From positions 84,068 to 148,067 of the forward strand of contig CAJWPE010000001.1 in NCBI GenBank assembly GCA_913045625.1: a DNA stretch of 64,000 bases. Reading direction: 5' to 3'. This DNA is from an uncultured Chloroflexota bacterium (GTDB taxonomy: Bacteria; Chloroflexota; Dehalococcoidia; Lucifugimonadales; UBA826). The notes beneath the pieces were generated by a model. The model did not search any database, was not told the DNA's origin, and saw nothing but the letters and a program-made list of their open reading frames with translations. The translations under genes and the position numbers were made by a program. Every line of letters starts with the position of its first letter. Within the stretch, counting starts at the first letter, position 1. This document shows positions 42,909 to 51,550 of the stretch, in pieces.

Positions 42909-44154
42909 ATCTCAAAAAAAACCCTTTTTTTATGGTTGGTGGATTTCTATAGGCGGAGCAGTTGTCATGGCGATGTCTTCAGGAATCAATTTCCATGGTT
43001 TTGGAAATTACTTCATTCCATTGGGAAAAGAATTTGGCTGGAGCCGGACTACAGTATCTGCTATTTTTTCATTTGCAAGACTGGAAGCTGGATTTTTAGG
43101 CCCATTAGAGGGGTTGTTAATCGATCGAATTGGCCCAAGAAAATTAATGTTGATCGGTATTCCATTAATGGGTTTAGGTTATGTTTTACTCAGTAGAGTT
43201 AATGGATTAGTTTCTTTTTTGTTAGTTTTTGTGGGAATTATTTCATTAGGCCAAAGTATGGGCATGGTTGTTCCGACATCTGCAGCAGTAGCCAATTGGT
43301 TTAAAAGAAAAAGAGGTTTTGCTTTTGGAATCATGTGGTCTGGAGTTGGTTTTGGAGGTTTAATTGTTCCGGCATTTGGGTGGTCCATAGACGAATATGG
43401 TTGGCGTAATGCATCCATAATAGTTGGGATTTTAGTCACAATTATTGGAATGCCAATTGCGACTTTGATGCGACATAAGCCTGAACCGTATGGAATGTTA
43501 CCTGATGGGGATATTCCTCAAGATGAAAAAGAATCTGATCCTAATACGATTTTTAAAGAGGATTCTTCAAATGACTTTACCGTGAAAGAAGCATTAGGTA
43601 CTTCAAGTTTTTGGTTTTTGAATATTTCAATTATGGCTAGAACTTTTGTAACAGGAGGAGTTGGATTGCACTTAGTTCCATATTATGTCGGATTAGGAGC
43701 AACTGCTGTTCAAGCTGCTGGTTGGGCGGGATCTGTTGGACTAATGAGTATTCCTGGAAGATTCGGACTAAGTTATTTAGGGGATTATATAAATAGAAGA
43801 TATGTGATGGCCGTGGCCCTGCTTGGTTTGACAGTTTCAATTTATATGTTGGCTGTTGCGGATTCAATTAGTGAGGCGTTTCCAGCTATAGTTTTATATG
43901 CAATTTCCCAAGGTGGTATAGCTGTGATTCCTCAAGCTTTGATTGCTGATTATTTTGGTAGAAAAGCTTTTGCCACTATTGCTGGTTTAAGAAGTGCTAT
44001 TCAGATGATAGGTGTAATTTTCGGTCCTATCATCTCAGGATATGTATATGATCAAACTGGGAATTATAAGTTGGCATTTATTGGCTTAACAGCGTGTGGA
44101 ATTATTTCATTTATTTTGATTTTATTGGCCAAACCACCAGTAAAACGTCACTAG
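42898..44154 (+). CDS. MFS transporter, monocarboxylate-type
   Basis: A 418-residue carrier with about twelve hydrophobic segments. FFYGWWISIGGAVVMAMSSG at the start, LIDRIGPRKLMLIG between helices 2 and 3, and the acidic loop near residues 200-225 match the YGW-type carriers at 8662 and 15097. It starts 11 bases before the end of znuB, an odd coupling of an organic-acid-type carrier to the zinc operon; export of a metal-binding compound could be considered, but this is speculation. The ATG has AAGG about 10 bases upstream. Confidence 0.85.
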   Translation: MENESQKKPFFYGWWISIGGAVVMAMSSGINFHGFGNYFIPLGKEFGWSRTTVSAIFSFARLEAGFLGPLEGLLIDRIGPRKLMLIGIPLMGLGYVLLSRVNGLVSFLLVFVGIISLGQSMGMVVPTSAAVANWFKRKRGFAFGIMWSGVGFGGLIVPAFGWSIDEYGWRNASIIVGILVTIIGMPIATLMRHKPEPYGMLPDGDIPQDEKESDPNTIFKEDSSNDFTVKEALGTSSFWFLNISIMARTFVTGGVGLHLVPYYVGLGATAVQAAGWAGSVGLMSIPGRFGLSYLGDYINRRYVMAVALLGLTVSIYMLAVADSISEAFPAIVLYAISQGGIAVIPQALIADYFGRKAFATIAGLRSAIQMIGVIFGPIISGYVYDQTGNYKLAFIGLTACGIISFILILLAKPPVKRH

Positions 44155-44180
44155 TTTTTTATTGTGCTTTTTCATTATGC

Positions 44181-44186
44181 TATACT
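44181..44186 (+). promoter_or_regulatory. Candidate -10 element upstream of the TPP riboswitch
   Basis: TATACT lies 20-30 bases before the conserved riboswitch core, where the promoter of the thiamine operon must be. I see no convincing -35 box at 17 bases (TTTATT is the best), so the call rests on position. Confidence 0.4.
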
Positions 44187-44201
44187 CACATAATTAAAAA
44201 T

Positions 44202-44290
44202 TAAATAAGCATGGGGAGCTGTAATGGCTGAGAGGGCAAGTGCCGACCCATAAGAACCTGATCTGGGTAATTCTAGCGTAGGGAATTTTA
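44202..44290 (+). promoter_or_regulatory. TPP riboswitch (THI element)
   Basis: The conserved core is clear: GGGGAGC at 44213-44219, GGCTGAGA with CTGAGA at 44228-44233, GACCCATAAGAACCTG, then ATCTGGGTAAT at 44261-44271 and GCGTAGGGAA at 44276-44285. It binds thiamine pyrophosphate. The terminator directly after it, at 44291, shows control of transcription of the following ABC-thiD genes: high TPP, early termination. Confidence 0.96.
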
Positions 44291-44320
44291 AACCACTCCC
44301 TTATAGAGTGGTTTTTTTTT
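44291..44320 (+). terminator. Riboswitch-controlled intrinsic terminator
   Basis: AACCACTC (44291-44298) pairs perfectly with GAGTGGTT (44306-44313), and the T-run extends to 44320. It is the expression platform of the TPP riboswitch, starting at its last base, so ligand binding can switch it. Confidence 0.93.
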
Positions 44321-44343
44321 ACCATTTTTCAAATAAAGGTGCT

Positions 44344-45117
44344 ATGTCTATTACAGTTGAAATTGACATTGAAAAAGTAAATAAAAATATAATTTATCAA
44401 GGAGAAACTTTAGAAGTTCTTCGAGATATTGATTTAAGTATAAAAAAACAAGAAATTGTTTCTATTATCGGGCCCAGCGGGTGCGGTAAAAGTACTTTAT
44501 TGAATCTCATCGCTGGTTTAGATAACCCTGATGTTGGTTCAATTCATTTCCAAGGTTTTAACCAAGAGGATAGATTAGGTTCTGTATCTTATATGCAGCA
44601 AAAAGATTTGTTGTTTCCGTGGCGTACAGTATTAGAAAATATTTCGTTAAGTTTAGAGATTAAAGGAATTTCAAAAAAAGATTCTACAGAGATTTGTAGG
44701 AAATATTTGTCAGAATTTCAATTAGAAAAATTCGAGAAAAATTTGCCGCACACACTCTCTGGGGGAATGAGACAACGAGTTGCTTTTTTGAGAACTTTAT
44801 TAACTGATTCAGAAATTCTATTGCTTGATGAACCATTTGGAGCTTTAGATGCTTTGACGAGAAGAAATCTTTATGTTTGGTTTATGAATCTATTAGAAAA
44901 TAATCCACGCACTGTAATTTTGGTTACTCATGATGTTGAAGAGGCAATTTTTTTATCAGATCGGATTTTTCTTTTGTCTCCCAGGCCAGGTCAGATCGAA
45001 CTTATAGAAGAAGTGAGTTTTGAAAGACCTAGAACTTATGAAATTATTTCTGATCCCAATTTTGTAAATTTGAAATCTAGACTTTTACATCAATTAAGCG
45101 AGATTCGTGATGAATAA
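44344..45117 (+). CDS. thiZ: ABC transporter ATP-binding protein for a thiamine precursor
   Basis: A 257-residue nitrate/taurine/ThiZ-type ATPase. Walker A is GPSGCGKST, the Q-loop is SYMQQKDLLFPW, the signature is LSGGMRQR and Walker B is ILLLDEPFGALD. The ATG at 44344 has AAAGG 4 bases before it and is preferred to a start at 44308 that would lie within the terminator. It lies directly behind the TPP riboswitch and starts the ThiZ-ThiX-ThiY-ThiD unit. The family members import hydroxymethylpyrimidine or formylaminopyrimidine. Confidence 0.87.
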   Translation: MSITVEIDIEKVNKNIIYQGETLEVLRDIDLSIKKQEIVSIIGPSGCGKSTLLNLIAGLDNPDVGSIHFQGFNQEDRLGSVSYMQQKDLLFPWRTVLENISLSLEIKGISKKDSTEICRKYLSEFQLEKFEKNLPHTLSGGMRQRVAFLRTLLTDSEILLLDEPFGALDALTRRNLYVWFMNLLENNPRTVILVTHDVEEAIFLSDRIFLLSPRPGQIELIEEVSFERPRTYEIISDPNFVNLKSRLLHQLSEIRDE

Positions 45118-45880
45118 AAATAAATTAATTGATTCAATCCCTTCAATATTAATAGTTGTAGCTATATTTATACTCTGGGAAGTCTTAGTTAACATTCAAA
45201 ACATTCCTGATTGGCTTCTGCCGCCCCCATCAGAAATATTTAAATCATTGTATTTAGATTTTTCAAAATTATTGGGTCATACTTTGGTCACTTTACAAGA
45301 GATATTAATTGGTTTTTTTGTTGCTTTAATTTTTGGATTTGCTATAGCTTCAGCAATTGGTTTATCTAATACAGTTGAAAAATCGTTATATCCATTTTTG
45401 ATTTCATTACAAACTATTCCTATCATAGTTATTGCTCCTATGTTGTTGGTTTGGGTTGGATATGGATTGTTGCCAAAAATTATTGTTGTTGCACTAATAA
45501 GTTTTTTCCCGATTGTGGTTAATACTGCTGATGGAATGAAATCTTTAGATACAGATATGAAAAAACTACTTTTGACTATGGGAGCAAGTAAATGGCAAAT
45601 TTTCAGAAAAATTATGGTCCCTAGTTCTCTCCCATATCTTTTTTCAGGAGTAAGGATTGCTGTATCGTTAAGTGTAATTGGTGCTGTAATTGGGGAATGG
45701 GTGGGGTCTAGCGAAGGATTGGGATATTTGATGATTCGTTCAAAGCCTCAGTTTCTTACTGAGCTGGTTTTTGCATCGATATTTATATTATCTGCGATAG
45801 GAATTGGACTTTTTTTATTAGTAGGTATTTTAGAAAAATTAATAATTCCTTGGTATAGGTTTGAAAATTTTAAGGAATAA
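45110..45880 (+). CDS. thiX: ABC transporter permease for a thiamine precursor
   Basis: A 256-residue membrane protein with about six helices. The ATPase-contact loop is near MGASKWQIFRKIMVPSSLPYL, and LPPPSEIFKSLYLDF opens the periplasmic side, as in SsuC/TauC-type permeases. The ATG at 45110 (or a GTG one codon before) overlaps the end of the ATPase gene by 8 bases. The binder follows after 15 bases. Under TPP riboswitch control. Confidence 0.87.
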   Translation: MNKNKLIDSIPSILIVVAIFILWEVLVNIQNIPDWLLPPPSEIFKSLYLDFSKLLGHTLVTLQEILIGFFVALIFGFAIASAIGLSNTVEKSLYPFLISLQTIPIIVIAPMLLVWVGYGLLPKIIVVALISFFPIVVNTADGMKSLDTDMKKLLLTMGASKWQIFRKIMVPSSLPYLFSGVRIAVSLSVIGAVIGEWVGSSEGLGYLMIRSKPQFLTELVFASIFILSAIGIGLFLLVGILEKLIIPWYRFENFKE

Positions 45881-45895
45881 ATTTCAGGAGATTTC

Positions 45896-46870
45896 ATGTA
45901 CGTTCAATTTATAAAAATTTTAATGGTTACTGCTATGACATTTGTATTTTTGTCATGTAGTTCTCAAATACAAACAGAAAAAGTCAAATTAGCTTTAGAT
46001 TGGTATCCAAATGCTAATCATTTAGGGCTGTATATTGCTTTGGATGAAGGGTACTTTGATGATGAGAATTTAGATGTAGAAATTTATACGCCATCAGACC
46101 CTTCAACTGTTTTACAGACTGTTGCTGCAGGCTCTGATGAGTTTGGTATGAATTATCAACCTGATGTTTTGATAGCTAGAAATGAAGGTGTTCCTGTTGT
46201 ATCAGTGTTAGGCATGGTTCAACATCCATTAAATTCAATGATGGTTTTAAAATCTTCAGGAATTGATTCTCCAGATGACTTAAAAGGTAAAAAAGTTGGC
46301 TATCCCGGGATTCCTTGGAATGAAGACGCTTTGGCTACAATGTTACAGAGCTCAGGTATTTCAATTGCTGATGTAGAGGTTGTAAATGTCGGATGGGAAT
46401 TAGGCTCTTCTTTAATTTCAAATACTGTTGATGCAATAGTAGGGGCCTATTATACCCATGAGAGTATTGCGCTAGAAAATGAAGGTTATCCAGTGAATGT
46501 TATCAGGATGGAAGATTGGGGCGTTCCTGATTATTATGAACTTGTTTTGGTGACAAGTGAGGATTATTTGTCAGAAAATCCCCAAATTGTTGAAAGATTT
46601 ACTAGAGCAGTAATAAAAGGATACACAAAAGCTATAAATGATCCTCAGGCTGGAGTAGACACTCTTATTAAGTATGTTCCGGAAATTGATGCAGACATAG
46701 ATAGACCAGGAGCCAATTTGTTGAAGACTTTGTGGCAGGATGAGGATGGAAATTTTGGGACACAAAAACTAGAAAAATGGGAAAGTTTTTCAAATTGGAT
46801 GCATGAAAATCAGATTACTGATAATTTGGTAGATCCTTCGAAATCTTTTACTGATCAATATACAAAGTGA
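45896..46870 (+). CDS. thiY: NMT1/THI5-type substrate-binding lipoprotein for a thiamine precursor
   Basis: A 324-residue binder. The signal peptide ends in the lipobox FLSCSS near residue 20. [20 protein letters not shown] is the classic start of the NMT1 family, which holds pyrimidine precursors; [20 protein letters not shown] and [20 protein letters not shown] follow. GGAG lies 7 bases before the ATG. It ends 3 bases before thiD. Pyrimidine uptake is inferred from family and riboswitch. Confidence 0.88.
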   Translation: MYVQFIKILMVTAMTFVFLSCSSQIQTEKVKLALDWYPNANHLGLYIALDEGYFDDENLDVEIYTPSDPSTVLQTVAAGSDEFGMNYQPDVLIARNEGVPVVSVLGMVQHPLNSMMVLKSSGIDSPDDLKGKKVGYPGIPWNEDALATMLQSSGISIADVEVVNVGWELGSSLISNTVDAIVGAYYTHESIALENEGYPVNVIRMEDWGVPDYYELVLVTSEDYLSENPQIVERFTRAVIKGYTKAINDPQAGVDTLIKYVPEIDADIDRPGANLLKTLWQDEDGNFGTQKLEKWESFSNWMHENQITDNLVDPSKSFTDQYTK

Positions 46871-46873
46871 TAT

Positions 46874-47686
46874 ATGACAAACAAGTTAAATGTTTTTAAG
46901 GCTATGACTATTGCAGGTTCTGATTCTGGAGCAGGTGCTGGTATACAAGCTGATTTAAAAACTTTTGCTGCACATGGTGTATACGGTACCTCTGTTTTGA
47001 CAGCAATTACTGCTCAAAACACTTTGGGAGTTAACGAAATTGTAGAGCTACCAGTATCTATTATTGAAGGTCAATTTAATGCTGTAATGAATGACATCAA
47101 TACTGATGTCATTAAGATTGGCATGTTGTCTTCAGTGGAAATTATTGAATGTGTAAATAAATGTTTATCTAATTTTCCTGATAAAAAACTAGTATTAGAT
47201 CCAGTAATGGTTGCAAAAGGTGGAGATGCACTTTTGAAGAATGATGCTATTAATTCCCTAATTAGTTTATTAATTCCGAGAAGTTTTATCGTTACTCCTA
47301 ATGCTCCTGAGGCTAGCTCACTAACTAATATAGATGTAATAGATATTGATTCAGCTAAACAGGCAGCATTGAAGTTGTATGAAATGGGAGCTTCAAACGT
47401 TGTGATTAAGGGTGGTCATTTACATCAAGACAATGCTTCAGATATTTTCTTTGACGGTAATGATTTTTATGTTTTTAGCGTTAAACGTGTAGAAACTTTA
47501 AATACTCATGGCACGGGGTGTACTTTTGCATCTGCAATAGCTTCAGGAATTGCAAAGCAAAAGTCTTTGAATGAATCAGTGAAAGATGCAAAAGATTATG
47601 TATTTAATTCTATATTAAATAATTTTCAAATAGGCAAAGGTCATGGTCCGTTAAACCATTTTTACAAATTTTGGAATTTTGACTAA
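46874..47686 (+). CDS. thiD: Hydroxymethylpyrimidine/phosphomethylpyrimidine kinase
   Basis: A 270-residue ribokinase-fold enzyme that phosphorylates HMP twice for thiamine synthesis. [18 protein letters not shown] is at the start, KIGMLSS in the middle, [12 protein letters not shown] and TPNAPEA then [16 protein letters not shown] near the end, with the catalytic Asp or Cys of DTHGTGC-type motifs. It lies 3 bases after the binder gene. With the importer it forms a salvage line, because no thiC is present here. Confidence 0.95.
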   Translation: MTNKLNVFKAMTIAGSDSGAGAGIQADLKTFAAHGVYGTSVLTAITAQNTLGVNEIVELPVSIIEGQFNAVMNDINTDVIKIGMLSSVEIIECVNKCLSNFPDKKLVLDPVMVAKGGDALLKNDAINSLISLLIPRSFIVTPNAPEASSLTNIDVIDIDSAKQAALKLYEMGASNVVIKGGHLHQDNASDIFFDGNDFYVFSVKRVETLNTHGTGCTFASAIASGIAKQKSLNESVKDAKDYVFNSILNNFQIGKGHGPLNHFYKFWNFD

Positions 47687-47718
47687 CATACGACATCATA
47701 CATTTAAAGGTAATTAAT

Positions 47719-48999
47719 ATGGATTCTGATGAAATAAGTTCCCAAGATTACCGTAAAGGTCGTAATCAATTAGCAGCCGCTGTAATTTTCGGACATGCAA
47801 TTAAACACATTTATTTGTCTGCTACTCCTATTCTTTTAGCAAAATTGAAATTAGAAGTTGGATTAAGCGGCAAGTTATATGGTGTGATTACAGGTGCAAA
47901 TCGCGCAACAAATGGCGCGACTACTATGATTGCTGGATATCTGGGTGAGAGATTTGCAAACAAATCTGGACTCATGTTGTTTGTTTCTTTGTCTTTAATG
48001 GGTATTTCGTATTTTTTGTTAGGTATTGCTCCAAGTTTTTGGTGGATTTTAGGAGCTATGTTGTTGGTAGGGATTGGACCTTCTTTATATCATCCTCCCG
48101 CAATAGCCTCTTTATCTAGAAAATTTCCTGACAAAAGAGGATTTGCGATTTCTTTGCATGGGACTGGAGGATCAGTTGGTCAAATGTTAGGGCCTTTGAT
48201 AGTTGGGCTTTTAACGACTGAAACTTTTAAAGTAGGAACTTTAATTACGGTTACATATCTATTTGCATTTACATGGAGAGAAATTTTCAGAATAGGGATT
48301 ATTCCTGCGTTTGTTTCTGCAATAATTGTTTATTTAATGATGAGAGACATTCCTAGCGGTCAAACCAGTACAGATTCTTTGAAAAAATATTTTAGCGATT
48401 TGGTTTTGTTATTAAAAAACAAATCTATGCTAGGTTTGATTTTTGTCACTGGATTTAGGGCTATGGGTCAAGAGGCTATAGCTGTTTTTCTACCTGTTTA
48501 TTTATTGTCTGGATTAGAAGACGGTGGGTTAGGAAAAGATGAATTGACTGTTGGATTATATTTAGCGGGGTCTCAAGTTGCAGGAATTGGTGCTCAGCCA
48601 TTAATGGGATGGATATCTGATATGTATGGAAGAAAAATTGTATTAATTCCTGCTATGACATTATTGTCTTTATTATATTTTTTATTATATTTTTCAGTTG
48701 ATGGAATACCTCTGATTATTAACGTTTTAGTAATGGGATGTTTCGTTTATTCTCTACATACAATTTTTATTGCTGCAGCTATGGATACTGTAGATGGAAA
48801 ATCTCAATCAACTGTTGTTTCGTTGATTTATGCTGCAACAATTATTGGATTTATTTCACCTTTTATAGCTGGAGCACTATCGGATTATGTGGGGCAACCA
48901 AATGGTTTAAAAATGCCTTTTATATATAGTGGTATTGTAGCTATGATATCTACAATAATTTTAGTTTTCGTGAAATTACCTAAAAAGCGTTATCAATAA
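47719..48999 (+). CDS. MFS transporter of a different subtype, possibly in the thiamine operon
   Basis: A 426-residue carrier with about twelve helices. It lacks the YGW start and begins with a hydrophilic stretch, then FGHAIKHIYLSATPILLAKL; GTGGSVGQMLGPLIVG and GWISDMYGRKIVLIP are typical MFS loops. It resembles fosmidomycin-resistance-like carriers in outline. AAAGG lies 9 bases before the ATG, and it starts 32 bases after thiD, so it may also be under the TPP riboswitch. If so, transport of the thiazole or of thiamine is a reasonable guess, unproven. Confidence 0.8.
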   Translation: MDSDEISSQDYRKGRNQLAAAVIFGHAIKHIYLSATPILLAKLKLEVGLSGKLYGVITGANRATNGATTMIAGYLGERFANKSGLMLFVSLSLMGISYFLLGIAPSFWWILGAMLLVGIGPSLYHPPAIASLSRKFPDKRGFAISLHGTGGSVGQMLGPLIVGLLTTETFKVGTLITVTYLFAFTWREIFRIGIIPAFVSAIIVYLMMRDIPSGQTSTDSLKKYFSDLVLLLKNKSMLGLIFVTGFRAMGQEAIAVFLPVYLLSGLEDGGLGKDELTVGLYLAGSQVAGIGAQPLMGWISDMYGRKIVLIPAMTLLSLLYFLLYFSVDGIPLIINVLVMGCFVYSLHTIFIAAAMDTVDGKSQSTVVSLIYAATIIGFISPFIAGALSDYVGQPNGLKMPFIYSGIVAMISTIILVFVKLPKKRYQ

Positions 49000-49001
49000 A
49001 T

Positions 49002-50186
49002 TTATCTAATGATATATGGTTTAGTTTGAATTTCGGTAGTTACTTCCGGGCCTTCTGGGTAGTAAAAGATATCTATTTCAGATCTAACCCCAAATTCTTT
49101 AGGTAAATAGACTCCAGGTTCTACTGTTACAGCAATTTGAGGTATGAAAGACCTTGTATCATGAGTTTCCCATCCATCTAGATTAACAGCATTGCTATGA
49201 ACTTCTCTTCCTAAGCTATGTCCTAATCTATGACTGAAATATTCTCCATATCCACATGAACTGATGTAATCTCTGGCAATTTTATCTAATTGCCATCCTT
49301 GCAAAATTTCACCATCAGAGTGTGATTTTTTCATCATTTCTACTGCTTGGTCTCTACCTCCAATTACTGCGCTAAAAACTGATTGGTTTTTTTCTGGAAT
49401 TTTGTCTCCAACATATGCTGTCCAAGTAATATCAGCATACATTCCTTGCGATTCTTCCAAACAACCCCAAAGATCTATTAAAATCCAATCACCTTCAAAG
49501 ATTTTATTTGAAGATTCTTTAGTAGGTTCGAAATGTGGATCTGCAGAATGATAGTTTGCTGCAACTACTGGCCCATCAGGTGAATATAAATTGTTGCTTT
49601 TGAACATGTCTCTAATATATTCAGCTATTTCAAATTCGTATGGATTTGAATTAATATTTGATCCTATAAAATCAAAAGCTGATTTAACCGTTGAGGTCAA
49701 TATGTCAGCAGCTTTTAGATGAGAATTTAGATCTTTTTCATCCCATCTTTGTGTGGAAAATTGAACCAAATCTGCTGAAGAAATTACATCTACACCTAAG
49801 CTTTTGATTAACTCTATAGTTCCAGCATCAACTTTTGAAATCCGAGGAAGAGAAACCAATGGAGAGTATTCCATAGCAATTTTTTTGGATGTTTGTAGTA
49901 TTTTTTTGAGTATCCCTATCATCTCATTTCTACTTACCCAAAAATTAGTTTTAAAATCTAATTTCTCAAATCTGTTTTGGTCTACATAGCTACAGATTAT
50001 TTCAGGTGACCCTTCTCGAGGTATCCAAAACCAACATGGCCTAGTTACATGAGGTATGTGTCCTATGGTGTCCCAAAGAATAGGGTTCATTCCACGATAG
50101 TCGTAAAGAAGCCATCCATCGATTTTCTGATCGTTCATCATAGATTGAGATTCTTGAATAGTTTTGGTTAAGCTTGAATTAGTCAT
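49002..50186 (-). CDS. M24 family metallopeptidase (Xaa-Pro aminopeptidase-like)
   Basis: A 394-residue pita-bread enzyme. The metal ligands are visible as Asp in LIDLWG, Asp in MYADITWTAYVG, His in HRLGHSLGREVHS and Glu in VTVEPGVYLP and FGVRSEIDIF. The N-terminal creatinase-like domain (about 1-160) is intact. It removes N-terminal residues next to proline in this family. Its start overlaps the end of hisS by four bases (ATGA type), so they are co-translated. Confidence 0.88.
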   Translation of the reverse strand: MTNSSLTKTIQESQSMMNDQKIDGWLLYDYRGMNPILWDTIGHIPHVTRPCWFWIPREGSPEIICSYVDQNRFEKLDFKTNFWVSRNEMIGILKKILQTSKKIAMEYSPLVSLPRISKVDAGTIELIKSLGVDVISSADLVQFSTQRWDEKDLNSHLKAADILTSTVKSAFDFIGSNINSNPYEFEIAEYIRDMFKSNNLYSPDGPVVAANYHSADPHFEPTKESSNKIFEGDWILIDLWGCLEESQGMYADITWTAYVGDKIPEKNQSVFSAVIGGRDQAVEMMKKSHSDGEILQGWQLDKIARDYISSCGYGEYFSHRLGHSLGREVHSNAVNLDGWETHDTRSFIPQIAVTVEPGVYLPKEFGVRSEIDIFYYPEGPEVTTEIQTKPYIIR

Positions 50187-51439
50187 TGTAATTTTTTGAA
50201 AAAATTTATTAAGTTTTCTTGAGAAATTTCTTCTTGTTCTCCTGTATTTAAATTTTTTACTTGGTAAGTTTGTTTATTGATTTCATCATCCCCAATTATT
50301 ACTACGTGAGTTGCATTGATTGAAGATGCGTATTTCATTTGACTTTTGATTCCTCTAGAGGGACCTATTATTGCAGAAATTTTTTCTTGTCTAATTGCAG
50401 CAGCAATTTCAATTCCATGATTTTTAGCATTTTCACCCATACAAGCTATTAGAATTTGCAGAGAATTTTCCACAGGAATGTTTACTTCTAACCTTTTTAG
50501 ATTATCTATAATTCTTTCTATTCCCATTGCAAACCCAACTCCTGGAACAGAAGGCCCATCAATTTGTTCAATTAAACCGTCGTATCTTCCGCCTCCTGCT
50601 AATACTTTTGTTCGCCCTTCTAATGGAGGGACAATCTCAAAAACTGTTTTAGAGTAATAGTCCAATCCTCTTACAAGTTTATGATCAGTTTCAAATGGGA
50701 TTTTAATGTTTGAAAGACTGGCTGTGACTTTTTCGTAATGTTCGCTACATTCATTACATAAGAATGAAACAGATTTAGGTGATGATTCAATAAATTCTTC
50801 ACAAGAATTTTGTTTACAGTCTAAAATTCTAAGTGGGTTTGCATTAATTCTTTTATTGCAATCTGGACACATTTTGTCAATTCGTTCTTTGAAATAATTA
50901 ATTAATTCATTCAAATAAATTGGCCTACAATTCATACAACCTATGCTGTTTAAGACCAAAGTTAAGTCGTTTAGACCTAAAGTTGTCATTAAATTCCAAC
51001 AAAGTTCTATGACTTCTACATCTATATAAAATTCAGTTTCTCCAAAAGCTTCTACACCAAATTGATGAAAAGATCTGTATCTGCCTGATTGAGGTCTTTC
51101 GTATCTGAAATTTTCAAACAAATAGAATAATCTAACGGGTTGAGGTTGATTGTGCATTCCGTGTTCTACGTATGCTCTTGCAACCGATGCAGTACCCTCA
51201 GGTCTTAATGTGAGAGAGTCTCCACCTCTGTCAAGAAATGTGTAAGTTTCTTTTTGAAGTATGTCAGAAGATTCGCCCACACTTCTTAGAAATAAACCTG
51301 TGTCTTCAAAAATTGGAGTGTCAATTTTTGAGTATCCAAAACTCGCAGATATTTTTTTAGTAGTGTTTTGAATGTATTCCCAGTATTTTTGTTCTTCAGG
51401 AAGAATATCTACTGTTCCTCTGGGTACTTGAAATCGCAT
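50183..51439 (-). CDS. hisS: Histidyl-tRNA synthetase
   Basis: A class II synthetase of 418 residues. It starts MRFQVPRGTVDILPEEQKYW; motif 2 is FRYERPQSGRYRSFHQFGVE; the histidine loops are LVRGLDYYSKTVFEIV and AGGGRYDGLI; a C-terminal anticodon domain follows (from about 325). CMNC and CPDC pairs near residues 175-200 look like a zinc-ribbon insertion found in many bacterial HisRS. The ATG at 51439 follows GGAGAAACTG; a TTG at 51451 lies within that ribosome site and is not likely to be used. Confidence 0.95.
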   Translation of the reverse strand: MRFQVPRGTVDILPEEQKYWEYIQNTTKKISASFGYSKIDTPIFEDTGLFLRSVGESSDILQKETYTFLDRGGDSLTLRPEGTASVARAYVEHGMHNQPQPVRLFYLFENFRYERPQSGRYRSFHQFGVEAFGETEFYIDVEVIELCWNLMTTLGLNDLTLVLNSIGCMNCRPIYLNELINYFKERIDKMCPDCNKRINANPLRILDCKQNSCEEFIESSPKSVSFLCNECSEHYEKVTASLSNIKIPFETDHKLVRGLDYYSKTVFEIVPPLEGRTKVLAGGGRYDGLIEQIDGPSVPGVGFAMGIERIIDNLKRLEVNIPVENSLQILIACMGENAKNHGIEIAAAIRQEKISAIIGPSRGIKSQMKYASSINATHVVIIGDDEINKQTYQVKNLNTGEQEEISQENLINFFKKLQ

Positions 51440-51550
51440 CAGTTTCTCCAAATTAATGACTGTTTAGCTTATAACATTGAATATAAAAATGTTGAAATTT
51501 CTCTGTTGAGATATAATCATATGTCAATCCGATAAATATGTGTGGGATTT

